25,708 bases of DNA from a virus: positions 1-25,708 of IMG/VR virus record IMGVR_UViG_3300037137_000493, one strand, 5' to 3'. Under the pieces are notes generated by a model that did not search any database, was not told the origin of the DNA, and saw nothing but the letters and a program-made list of their open reading frames with translations. Below are positions 17,801-21,957 of the stretch, piece after piece. The translations under genes and the position numbers were made by a program. Numbering within the stretch: the stretch's first letter is position 1; each line of letters opens with the position of its first letter.

Positions 17801-20624
17801 AGATATTGGGTCATTATTAAAAAAGATGGCTACTAATGCTGGTATTAAGCATGGTACATCATTGTTTAATATTGCCAATGAATTATTCGCTGAAGAGACA
17901 AGAAGAACTATGGTAGGACTTAAGAATATTGTAAATACAGCAGCATCAAGTGCTTACTTCCTTGGTGCTAGGGCTACATCGAATTCATTAGAGGAGATTG
18001 CTACAGTTGCACAGCCTATTCCATGGAAACTAGATGGCGAGGCACTAAAGGCTATGTGGAGTGAGGTTGATAATAAGGTAGAAAATTGGCAAGAAACAAT
18101 GTTTGATAAGCGTGCTGATACTATTATTAATAGGTTGCTTGGTAGGGTAAATAAGGCTGGTAATGATATGAATAGAAAGATGTCGCAAGGTGTTATGCCA
18201 GCATTAGCAGTTGGTGGTGCTACTAAAGAAGTACAGGCGGCATATACTAGGGCTGGGCAGGATTTAGAAGGATTAATCAGCGATTCAGGGTATACTGCAT
18301 TGAATCAGGTTGCAATGTCTAATTTTGTTGATAATGCTGACCAAATAAGGTGGTTTGAATATACTGCAATAAATGATTCAAGAACATGTAAATACTGCAG
18401 GTCTACTCATGGGGTACTATATCGGCCTAACGAGCCAAGGCCTGAGTTACCACGGCATCCAAATTGTAGATGTGTATATCGTCCATGGTTTAAATCTGTA
18501 TCAAATGCAGCAGAAGAGATGGAGGCAGAGATACGTAAACCAAGAGTAGCTATCGGGCAGACATTTAATATCGGCCCAGATGATTTCGCAGGATTTGGTG
18601 ATGGCCTGAGCAAATTAGTTAGACCAGTTAATGCTGATGGTACTATTAGTGATGAAGATTGGATTATGTGGTTTAATAAACAGCCATTTGATATTAGGCA
18701 GATGATGGTCGGAGATGTACACAATATGGCGAATGCGCTTGGTGTATTTGGTGTGGACTCGCCTGTTGATAAAAAAGCTTTCATAGTAAATGCAAGTAAA
18801 AATATTGCAAAGACGTTTGCTAAGGATATGACGAAAAATACCATTAGGCAAACAGTATATAATACGTTAACTGATGGATCGGTTTTGCAGGCTATAGCTG
18901 ATATAGCTAGTGATCCAAAAAATGCCGCGTCAATATTAGCAAAGGTGCCATTTAGAAGGTTAATGTTTAAGAAAGGTGGCGTATTACAAACTTCTTCTGC
19001 TGAAGCATTTAATAGATCTGTTGGTGGGCTTATGCCCATAGACCCAAATGAAATAGGTCCTTTACAGATGCTGATCAGTCGTATTACTGGAGATAAGACT
19101 GTTGGCAAAATTGCCAAATTTATGAAGCCTTGGGGTACAACAGTGATGGCTAAATTGGCCCATATGACACCTGAGGAATGGGCCACATGGGGGCCAGTGT
19201 TGGGTGGTGATGTTAGCCCTAAGACTCTAGAGGATGCTTACGCAAGGGCTACTGGTAATAAGCATGGTAATGAAGACAAGACTAAGGGCGCTATGCATGG
19301 TACGATGCAGGCGTTTGATGCTTGGTTTAATGTGATAGGTGAGGGATTAGCTCCCATGGCAGATATGTCGATTGCTAGCAGAACTAAAATTTTTGAAGAT
19401 TTGGCAAAGGACATAGCAGCATTACCAGAAATAGAGGCTGTAAATGCTAGATTACGTGGCATTTTGCGTAATAAGGAGCATGTAAGTAATAATATGTTTA
19501 CTACCTTAAAAATGAGTGATGACGCAATATATAGAATGCAAGATTCACTTAGTAACGTATCGATTACGGCAGAATCTGATGCCATTCCGACCAAGGAAGT
19601 ACTTGATATCTATGGGCAACTAATGCGTACACAAAGGTCAAGTGCTAAGGGTTTATTAGAAGATGAGGTATTAAAGGAAAGGTTGGTACGTTTGCCATCA
19701 AAGCAGAGGACTTTATTGGTTGATACATATTTAACAGACCCGACCATGAAAGCAAAGGTCCAGCGATTCTTTATTGATACCACAGTTAATAATACTGCCT
19801 TATTGGAGGCCATCAGAATTAGATCAGTTGGCTCTAATGGGGTGGTATTGGCCACAAAAAATATCACCAGTGGAACGGTGAGGGTTACTATCGGGCCAGA
19901 TGGGAAAATGTATAATGCTTCCAAGCAGGATCTTGAGTATTTGTGGAGGAAAATCGATCCAAAAACTGACACATCTAAATTTGTTTCTATGGACATCAAT
20001 ATTGGTGGCAATGTTACTGAGAATCCAGCCTATTTGGACTGGCAGAAGACAGTTGGGGCTAATTTGGAGAGGAAGCCATACACAGACATACAAGGTGTAA
20101 AGACTAGGAAGAAGGCTATTGAATCAATGCCAACAAGGAAAACGTTTGGCGAATATGAGTACGAAATTGTATTAGAAAATAAGGATGATGCAGTCAATAA
20201 TCGTAGTAATGTTCAAACTGCGATTATGAATATTGATGGAGTCCATACATTCTCAGCATCATCTAAGGTTAGTGTATTACTAGAAAAGGGAGTACTGAAG
20301 GTAGGAGAAGGTGATTCAAGTTCATATGCCTATAAGAAGAAATATTCAGAAGCCATTATTAAGATTGAGTCTATAATTGATAAAACTGTACGTAAGAAGG
20401 ATGAGTTGAAGTTGGATAAACGTAATACTATGGTTAGGATTGGTGATGAGAAAATCCAAGAAATTGCCACATTGGTTCGTAGTAATATTGGTGATATATT
20501 AAATCCAAAGGGTGAATTTAAAGATGTTCATACTGGCATTAAGCAATTTGTTGGTGACGTTGAAAATAGTGAAGCGTTCTTAAATAGGATCCGAATTGCG
20601 GTCAATAAGGTGTATAATGTGTAA
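2892..20624 (+). CDS. Giant 5910-residue MuF-domain head-associated protein
   Basis: A single uninterrupted frame of 5910 codons, roughly 650-660 kDa by average residue mass. It starts at GTG 2892, seven bases after GGAGG (2880-2884), overlapping the portal stop. Its only domain I recognise with confidence is a MuF/SPP1 gp7-type minor head domain at about residues 5044-5200, with C5166-x2-C5169, H5173, H5189 and HPNCRC (C5192, C5194). About 700 residues follow it. The rest holds long coiled coils (about 2206-2516, 2655-2739, 2875-2943, 3724-3840, 4211-4365) and unrecognised alpha/beta segments (about 317-370, 1332-1505, 1620-1708, 3160-3275). No signal peptide or clear membrane span is seen. 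On reading the whole translation I found cysteine only in the MuF motif. The gene occupies the minor head protein slot between portal and protease. It could be an internal virion protein, an ejected polyvalent cargo protein, or a polyprotein cut by the neighbouring protease. Confidence 0.9.
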   Translation: MSDAQDRFLNEYIRIVQEQSEASKYVGRDEEETKRVYELDEQMSNLLEEYADIVRQRPDYKDSDVERALDELESSALGIIRTNTLDPVDVVAAHTIINKPIVDGINREAIRVSGVGNRFGTLVVVSSGKQQFAIGAGNRSMNAFTADAGFSQVVSVEETIHINGLRKNLRAVNANIENLLRVVESKGRMTIGGANPYVGLSREVLREKYIELIGTRTKLEDEIGGFVSRYYTDVVLPNGDSAYTRLLSEMVKHNPDLNLWTDKASALIYAQYPTGRFLPLANAFKAASNVGFLDGDTEQEIGEFILKRVKIDDHSYAEILLHKPSNRTVAVIPPIKKRADLEKILNGNKIDMLFIDARYSSMGGYYASDPILAQRTKMYLSSQEIGNILVSTYQDKVLRPESVVLTNIDYNLEAGTVAKDIESGFSTSTKNLKKAIVKLSPVSNGYNPDIFTFDGNEDGVAHIPGVSNEKTYDDIIRGAMFRRRERDSAKATELHVDLVHADEEQVEHIADTVDDLARFDTADLDIPGEEEVGEFAKIGLEGDAYNIVGGQEIANTSAEEWIDLNVRPKDRSTIESRINKFKLKANGVGIKLVPEKGELPTSKGILKGAVISQAAFDQNIDWQAVKNVNGSQKYVSSTQARVDFINLIRDYTWETEASVFDVGVDWIKHKDQVLDLVVTSDRLADDRSVKDLVKILKGRTAKEFTLLDRKIVQDLPTKNKKLVPSYIAQRKLVIDKINNMTRREIEKSAEALRTATLPETITHHKNNIIAYTEYRDWANGNQHNIDVAIGNYQKIKDIRGVKNVVFTEELANGYMLDGLRAELHSKFEQLTKINEAKYNFDSPFEFARNIDRVKEVIRKIEGTDRVKAPQAYTALVKELDNVMSYFNGVNRAFVEPSVPFGFDVIVGGRVAKIMTEIKILQPPMLSPLHPNGPFKTPQDFMDFQADINSIDDMIREDTVILRDGNDLKLLVNKYFKLKVNTFAKELEELEVAGEVKRYNAKLEEAADFVMSSLGYMPTEERRFVLLDLANIEKIKHDEFVPKASMIFARVDEVVKKSTTRLVSMVGKTPITESKAKVASNNIIKQLFSERETLSITLNNRIDELTKLESRFAAIAANMPKEHMGAVGSMSNPGDENTTELNLLDMRQLKNRRLLVRDEMSDLRTQILKIDLDKFNRFDATDPSLYTSDILGTANAIRAGKINPEAIAEVSDIISVIDYKNLEKSRLMIALRKIQELHEKRRMTISISSKKKINDEIFEIVSSEMSLSDTHKYKDVILPSIELEWHSDSDIDKHIAMVINSIDYRIDELDTDINRAEKAVQRLKGYAARIDTPFKNFVRESIIDDPFRSTVGHIVLHLNAKEVTRTELVPPSLVTGRDGGDGLPFDLMKKFGLSGNRGFLFPDRVGKLAVYKLHVPMSATPGQIESLIVEAERQAHHRNINHLVVEFPADLFRGYIPDPEVHPKLYRYFTLSNADIKKQILTGKVFSVANKPIIIGAGYQYEISPDINQVRRFRTIIAQAQVEESAARNVEKFIEPKTQQDIYDRIKLIVDDIGTPGQRAIINGELQALGVKVREDLTPTITTEVVADKAKGVDVSIREGENKLFSRFKSIITHKFTDKWALVEAEFPVIVYVDQNNNIRSTNLGVLMADGSLDPHTKAALRTGKGYLPHDAQYSVIIEGGENNRFRIGNAAGTLPKEISFNSIVHTATQIISSKTRTQFVTDFAGVDAKIQTSFDDMDRAIARVKGLSNTDLERVTQAEELIKENFKTALLEAGGERSKEIEAIKEYRDGMRGFYQGLLNEKENMKWYNYVKVKNAHLGEAGQLIYGIEPEKDGEITVARKISNAFGVSVWFDRSVPVQSVPTTFIDVQIKDAYALLAKEPHRANELYAKLDALKTARSQFVNVESRTLLFNPSLNAIYNNYIIRQLIDVDLKHARQTGDLGLQARISSQIELIRNSIKQEEELASKIRAINHTNSMMFGLVDDRGQFLGAQKLFALRQFKESLTPTDADKLRRLEQQYMQLITYTSNQTQLAKDIDNMLSYKVDASNIADWFKLRHHVAKSVYTEWRSNLDGALARVLPKSVDFKSTINGTTEDYVKIFTNRDTLKDQVADTKKLLKQIIGKYKEKISSSGVSEYAKEFRQLQANLEALVEKRTKIIERWTSSYSNITMSGNPEMISDLIIKQLHNGIPIFDDGLATRMKYVLRARLDELGHLKNDGADVDSKITSLQAEIEGFDAINKENMLRGATRYGLDKTEQEIVAIKDRLAVLTTDIDKMPYAEEMRVLNAQVYQHEELLVSLNSELSSVELRIKNLPSVIATNAQFIHVSKIQRLDQIAQLEQQLGVLNNNYSKASGEDVVRIKASINKVESEIVVLREAIVADADQVKEAEENLAKNILQYDEVKVANSQYIRDQIAHHRTNLYDAERRIRPEIAANIKKLEDTLHSKDLRDQLVSVLTEIGVVQSERRKLLEKTDAFWYERNRTLFMGERASARLAELDGKIVALRSRAVELSGQMSTIDPFYTPQMLGHDVGVLKKVYGNLIKAITPVPYERKTVAEANLLEMYVKKYVQTQFQRKFDEAAVGVGEIISSAAVGKKVKEDVVAGILTKLKTKSISDFVFLDGKFNDEFIKEVLAGDKPTVDVGVVRGQITVQKVKISDINLKIKAYEDAIVSKKSLSDVLKDRLRALDVRFLGVDVDKPLTKDNIITLKERIKDLKDEIIELKTTIAKEEKEIRQAGKLVPLFVGMRELTDTAGKPFKERMDRISAVHDKYILKDIVVFIESQKIMVPSAGVWDEKLGSMVDVGKMVPLEVEYDLMQQFDTALNFDKPLKNMVEGFTERYADKFDVVSVDRFKLLTLLSRGVDKKSLMVNIRVVEKKAHDLNVALIKNQIDLKAAQDALPGADNLQRYNLGRRITSLSRKQAAIETELSGYEELVAVGKAFNARSDDIVHLSKIVPFKEDVLSFLQLSLAKDIVSNEMAAVITLDQDFVALRVASEARAAKTVQSLKDSVLYHPYLNSDLGEAIRGVVDGIFEASEGKDFDHTKANKVAIELEQYLRSVGININSTFKVKGWNIPKLRKAFSKMLIVEADSPVFTAALRQVAKKNGIVLDEFAHGITNSLFGMSGVSKDHYGRVIVGALRNYMGARTYEFVSAFMNGSVEVPFFDLYRGLSTKEAEEFRNLFAREETLIGTELTRYQELKRIAGKLRVAPKYDAGDEMAKAYVRAYGLDDGTIVIASNEVVHDVNYAILEPRFRILKVFHEKPYSRVEKYLFENYSADRQKFAQLLIDPKYDSRGLVASVFRVILKEKFNITVDPKILDNPDVIFDQYREKLSSISLSKMIAHTADPEDIVKSELKINPARWVDAFNDTGGSVQEVFLNMVRASGVNEGTLRKSDEWYRVYQPKISAYGTIHTERRRIGARVAQYEADMYVRVNGRAPQGVQIGLNPKSFVEFLLKGTIGEDVADSLNRYKQLPGVMELIKRNNDRKVEIEALLKHAETAPGSISIDGGTYTIDSMDRVFKAVSSKTNKIIDDLYDVGIVDPSLAPLKDPKHIDGAKKLLDRAALNSVNNTLSVSYKYNTSIMDDVLEKIAINERKLNSIPFTKVEFKLQGDKKIINWIVESKLSNGTTVNSQNIKEELVKLRKVHEEVVDIAEKRMIQADIDRVQMLSDILDDIYKLYAQKDILDQVVQESGGILKHVDLYKALESIKVDQETQVMVGARRLDRIKVINQQLEDLRKEFGDVDALAGQLTSEQKAAKKLQKKLLTELNGGIDPKTGVEIVGLATPTPAVTEVIEQSAYGGLVRHTVDELRDELKLLHSSVEDLTSSIPKLEQLRIFQKLVRPVQYMDNATGPEMIKNIETIIGELNNTIAVKNNVIHGSMPNRQKYITNMIIASTEKFEAKIKALRQGIEIAKTKGKEGQIEANRLLVELNNLVERLNIITTGKGKMFIDSDELLTTSTIDRDIVLASRGREAALKRGDSTMATKFADEVLRLQKMRPVHATIEQIDLPAALNKIAAFGKKTTMEPADWAEYQELVGRLNRITNAGLHIEMNAEQIRIFDRMEALFLQSKIMGTVGWMELYKKEWTELITKLDEVSDTFMGARYINSTYHNLGLMMQRDMSIDQILLKWSEDAKSVLDPKTQRAIELVVKPLDANGKKVVAKELAVWRGLLNELENKPVTDDKSYNMLLGLYTNKVESLETRLNGETQRGFRKYNEVFQILENALRGGVNEEGQRFKGLVPEREAIIEQLNALNTRISEQNGLIAQKYTINKEMIRVNKEIPDLNSPLRQQLFDELDSRLEKVERLIMDDAGLKAAKEEQLALQVRQAKAQKQIDKIEATLKLTLNKGTVFYQGNVQQFKNVALAMDLDDFEADYIKNMGNEFSESINKFLDGMENRVRKAASVVKQEVDPRIITQIEHLRTYVSLSDVPAIDAIQAVVDEMTYLGAYSIPNGEELTDTVARYKVAVEFWDSGPVKWPTTMLTDYDSSVARLTEARKEYERLLAKLKPGVEMTDIQIQAMNDYFDRLFTTEATKADRKAFNLGMEFLSGRGFDWTKHPSLEAGQAARAKLIKQMDPDMAKAFINAENRIKKMEGAEYIDKNMDATKLLADIKVQSDIGHARARIAKYRAEVMLLQNMSVYNDVEVLTRESKSLINARDLLSVYKDVIDSVERFDGHEIKIPGKAQVINVNTELVKKLANTFERNIYITKISNGVPVRELVESINKDAVMAKLTDERMRILRNITNDISNKVVKATGDVLEFTDENIRNAYALLGSEGVVPVHNYFGIADISKDGTNQFVPVINGSVILPEQKPLGMIIDTSWRDPFAMKPSTGTVESQLLSEYLKSSLQYSDNMTIQDTFKTVVNLTMVDKVGRIAKVMREGAPYESTILNTLNKAVGASLLGGVMVAKVSRDLVRRVDLSLQAVNGFVNSLLDGVSKDSVAMLYEHAAKARSQYQKGAKYVKWFGGHGDIGSLLKKMATNAGIKHGTSLFNIANELFAEETRRTMVGLKNIVNTAASSAYFLGARATSNSLEEIATVAQPIPWKLDGEALKAMWSEVDNKVENWQETMFDKRADTIINRLLGRVNKAGNDMNRKMSQGVMPALAVGGATKEVQAAYTRAGQDLEGLISDSGYTALNQVAMSNFVDNADQIRWFEYTAINDSRTCKYCRSTHGVLYRPNEPRPELPRHPNCRCVYRPWFKSVSNAAEEMEAEIRKPRVAIGQTFNIGPDDFAGFGDGLSKLVRPVNADGTISDEDWIMWFNKQPFDIRQMMVGDVHNMANALGVFGVDSPVDKKAFIVNASKNIAKTFAKDMTKNTIRQTVYNTLTDGSVLQAIADIASDPKNAASILAKVPFRRLMFKKGGVLQTSSAEAFNRSVGGLMPIDPNEIGPLQMLISRITGDKTVGKIAKFMKPWGTTVMAKLAHMTPEEWATWGPVLGGDVSPKTLEDAYARATGNKHGNEDKTKGAMHGTMQAFDAWFNVIGEGLAPMADMSIASRTKIFEDLAKDIAALPEIEAVNARLRGILRNKEHVSNNMFTTLKMSDDAIYRMQDSLSNVSITAESDAIPTKEVLDIYGQLMRTQRSSAKGLLEDEVLKERLVRLPSKQRTLLVDTYLTDPTMKAKVQRFFIDTTVNNTALLEAIRIRSVGSNGVVLATKNITSGTVRVTIGPDGKMYNASKQDLEYLWRKIDPKTDTSKFVSMDINIGGNVTENPAYLDWQKTVGANLERKPYTDIQGVKTRKKAIESMPTRKTFGEYEYEIVLENKDDAVNNRSNVQTAIMNIDGVHTFSASSKVSVLLEKGVLKVGEGDSSSYAYKKKYSEAIIKIESIIDKTVRKKDELKLDKRNTMVRIGDEKIQEIATLVRSNIGDILNPKGEFKDVHTGIKQFVGDVENSEAFLNRIRIAVNKVYNV
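6885..7406 (+). other. Unrecognised alpha/beta segment of the giant protein (residues 1332-1505)
   Basis: Between helical stretches the giant protein has a section with alternating predicted strands and helices. It includes a HIVLHLN strand, a Gly/Asp-rich TGRDGGDG loop at residues 1374-1381, an AVYKLHV strand, a NHLVVEF strand followed by LFRGY, and a KPIIIGAGY strand. A second beta-rich part follows at about residues 1620-1708 (7749-8015). The pattern looks like a folded domain rather than coiled coil. I do not recognise the family and assign no activity. Confidence 0.35.
9507..10439 (+). other. Longest coiled-coil tract of the giant protein (residues 2206-2516)
   Basis: About 310 residues with almost no Pro or Gly and regular Leu/Ile/Val spacing among Glu, Lys, Gln and Arg, for example SKITSLQAEIEGF, RLDQIAQLEQQLGVL, KKLEDTLHSKDLRDQLVSVL and SARLAELDGKIVALRSR. 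This heptad-like pattern indicates an extended coiled coil or helical bundle. Similar shorter tracts recur through the protein, so much of it is probably long helices. This is a reading of residue patterns; no coiled-coil score was calculated. Confidence 0.6.
12369..12716 (+). other. Possible degenerate ADP-ribosyltransferase-like segment (residues 3160-3275)
   Basis: The segment begins with FFDLYRGLS (Arg at residue 3168). It continues through KLRVAPKYDAGDEMAKAYV to FRILKVFHEK, about 70 residues later. An aromatic-R-G strand, then a strand followed by a helix of the A-K-A-Y type, then a short hydrophobic strand, is the order found in R-S-E class ADP-ribosyltransferases, which are often fused to MuF domains. 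However, the Ser-x-Ser motif is not where expected and no E-x-E is evident. It may be an inactive or unrelated fold, so this is only a lead. Confidence 0.2.
18021..18491 (+). other. MuF / SPP1 gp7-type minor head domain (residues 5044-5200 of the giant protein)
   Basis: This domain starts with helices (WKLDGEALKAMWSEV, then MFDKRADTIINRLLGRV) and ends in a strand pair and Cys/His cluster: DSRTCKYCRSTHG followed after about 13 residues by PRHPNCRC. D-S-R-T-C-x2-C with H-P-N-C-R-C is the signature of the MuF family (phage Mu gp30, SPP1 gp7). These proteins sit with the portal and are needed for head morphogenesis, and SPP1 gp7 also affects DNA ejection. The four cysteines and two histidines probably hold a metal ion. 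The domain is normally part of a protein of a few hundred residues, not near the end of one of 5910. Confidence 0.85.
20613..20618 (+). promoter_or_regulatory. Candidate -10 box before the capsid operon
   Basis: A perfect TATAAT lies within the last codons of the giant gene, about 80 bases before the protease start. No convincing -35 hexamer sits 16-18 bases upstream, so if used it may need a phage-encoded activator or may be coincidence in AT-rich DNA. A separate promoter here would let the capsid genes be expressed far above the giant gene, which their stoichiometry demands. Confidence 0.3.
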
Positions 20625-20642
20625 TATTATTGGTAAATGAGT

Positions 20643-20681
20643 ATTTATTTATGTATTCACATACCGTAGATTTATTTATGT
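20643..20681 (+). repeat. 12-bp direct repeat in the spacer before the protease gene
   Basis: ATTTATTTATGT occurs exactly at 20643-20654 and again at 20670-20681, 27 bases apart. It fills much of the 72-base non-coding gap between the giant gene and the protease, the only sizeable gap before 24551. The second copy abuts the ribosome binding site. The repeat could be a protein-binding site pair controlling the capsid operon or part of a phage-specific promoter. AT-rich low-complexity sequence could also produce it by chance. Confidence 0.5.
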
Positions 20682-20688
20682 GGGGAGG
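20682..20688 (+). promoter_or_regulatory. Ribosome binding site deciding the TTG start of the protease
   Basis: GGGGAGG lies eight bases before TTG 20697. The other in-frame candidate, GTG 20688, overlaps the last G of this site and so cannot be served by it. Confidence 0.65.
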
Positions 20689-20696
20689 TGTCCGCA

Positions 20697-21929
20697 TTGG
20701 CAAAAAAGGTTGATCAGAAGACAGAAGACCTAGGTGGTGATATCCTTTTATTTGAGGGTACTCCAACTATAGATGCTGACAAGAAAACCATCACAGCAAT
20801 ATTGATTAAGTCTGGGGTAAGCAAGCGGAAGAATTATTATACCCCAGAGTGTCTAGAGTCAGCCGCACCGCTTTTTATTGGAAAGAAAATGTATGTAGAT
20901 CATCCAGTTCCAGGTTCCCCAGAAGCCACAGGAAAAGCAGCCCGCTCCTTTAGGGATTGGGTAGGCACGATTCTTGAGTCCTACTATGTTCCCGAAGAGA
21001 AGGGGATCGGCGCGAAAATAGGGATTAGGGATAATGGCCTATGGGAGAAAGTAGCTGATGCCCATGCAAATGGATGGTTGAATGAGATTGGTCTATCCAT
21101 CAATGCTATGGGTAAAACCCGTATTGGTAAGATTGGCAATGAGCAGGTTACTGTAGTAGAAGCCATTGTTAAGCCTCATTCCGTTGATTTTGTTCCAGAT
21201 GCGTCAGCTGGTGGGCATATTCAGGTAGTTCATGAATCAGATGTTGAAATCTCAGAGGTCACGGAGGAGAAGGGAATGACTACAGCGATTACGTTTGAAA
21301 GTCTTGTTGAGTCTAATCCAGAGATCGTAGCTCAGATTGAAAAGGGTGTACGTGAGAAGGCTCTTGAGGAAGCAGCTGCGGCTATTGATGCAATGGCTGA
21401 ACATACCAAGGCGCTCATCGATGAGTTTGTCGATCTCGTAGAGAGTGAGACTGCCGAAGTTTATGCAAACGTTACTGAAAGTGTAGCAAAGGAAGAGATT
21501 CCAGAAGGAACTGAGAAGCTTGAGGAGGCTGATATGAATGATTTTGCACAGGCACTTGCTGAGCGGGACGAGCAGATTCAGCTTCTTTCGGAAGCAGCTG
21601 GTCAGGCACAGGAAGCTAATGTAGAGATGGGTAAGAGGGTTGAGGAGCTTGAAGAGAAGCTTATCGCAGTTACTTCTAAGGCAGTTGCTGAGAAGAAGCT
21701 TCAGGAGTCAGGACTTCCCGTTAGCATGAAGAAGCGGCTCATGCAGTCCCTTATTGGCGCTGATCCCGATGAGATGGATGCTATTATCCAGGAATCCAAG
21801 ACCATGTTTGCCGAGATCACCGAGGAAAACACTCCTAAAGGTACGGTTCGTGGACTTGGGACTGGCGATGACAAGACAGTAAGCCGTCAGACAAAGCTTG
21901 ATAATCTTTTTGGTATTCTTGATAAGTAA
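20697..21929 (+). CDS. Prohead serine protease fused to scaffold protein (Mu I/Z-like)
   Basis: About 410 residues from TTG 20697. The N-terminal ~180 residues look like a phage prohead protease of the assemblin-like fold. A KMYVDHP motif carries the likely catalytic His (residue 69 from this start) and a NEIGLSINAMG motif the likely nucleophile Ser (residue 134), followed by a VDFVPDASAGG strand. The rest is acidic and helical, with coiled coil around VEMGKRVEELEEKLIAV, as expected for a scaffold that fills the prohead and is then degraded. In phage Mu the protease I and scaffold Z share one frame in the same way, and lambda C/Nu3 is similar. Two strong internal ribosome binding sites support a scaffold-only product. 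The gene lies between the giant MuF protein and the decoration and capsid genes, the expected position. Codons here are noticeably more G/C-ending than in the giant gene. Confidence 0.85.
   Translation: MAKKVDQKTEDLGGDILLFEGTPTIDADKKTITAILIKSGVSKRKNYYTPECLESAAPLFIGKKMYVDHPVPGSPEATGKAARSFRDWVGTILESYYVPEEKGIGAKIGIRDNGLWEKVADAHANGWLNEIGLSINAMGKTRIGKIGNEQVTVVEAIVKPHSVDFVPDASAGGHIQVVHESDVEISEVTEEKGMTTAITFESLVESNPEIVAQIEKGVREKALEEAAAAIDAMAEHTKALIDEFVDLVESETAEVYANVTESVAKEEIPEGTEKLEEADMNDFAQALAERDEQIQLLSEAAGQAQEANVEMGKRVEELEEKLIAVTSKAVAEKKLQESGLPVSMKKRLMQSLIGADPDEMDAIIQESKTMFAEITEENTPKGTVRGLGTGDDKTVSRQTKLDNLFGILDK
21263..21268 (+). promoter_or_regulatory. Internal ribosome binding site for the nested scaffold
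   Basis: GGAGGA lies seven bases before an in-frame ATG at 21276, exactly where the protease domain ends. A second site, GAGGAGG at 21522-21528, lies five bases before an in-frame ATG at 21534. Glu/Lys-rich coding sequence produces such strings by chance, but the position and spacing of the first are what a nested gene needs. Confidence 0.55.
21276..21929 (+). CDS. Nested in-frame scaffold protein (predicted internal start)
   Basis: Starting at ATG 21276 and sharing the stop of the protease gene, this would give a 217-residue protein made only of the acidic, helical scaffold part (MTTAITFESLV onward). The start is preceded by GGAGGA at good spacing and falls at the boundary after the protease domain. 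Established parallels are Mu Z within I and lambda Nu3 within C, where a protease-less scaffold is made in excess of the fusion. An alternative shorter product could begin at ATG 21534 (MNDFAQALAERDE), also with a strong ribosome binding site. The sequence shows the sites; actual use is inferred. Confidence 0.5.
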   Translation: MTTAITFESLVESNPEIVAQIEKGVREKALEEAAAAIDAMAEHTKALIDEFVDLVESETAEVYANVTESVAKEEIPEGTEKLEEADMNDFAQALAERDEQIQLLSEAAGQAQEANVEMGKRVEELEEKLIAVTSKAVAEKKLQESGLPVSMKKRLMQSLIGADPDEMDAIIQESKTMFAEITEENTPKGTVRGLGTGDDKTVSRQTKLDNLFGILDK

Positions 21930-21957
21930 TTATAGATAGTAGATAGGAGGAAAATAG

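Noticed and set aside
2892-20624. Giant gene as a tail tape measure protein
   Set aside because: It sits between portal and protease, not among tail genes, contains a MuF head domain and shows no clear membrane spans of the sort many tape measures have.
20688-20696. GTG 20688 as the protease start
   Set aside because: It overlaps the GGGGAGG site itself; TTG 20697 is eight bases downstream of that site.
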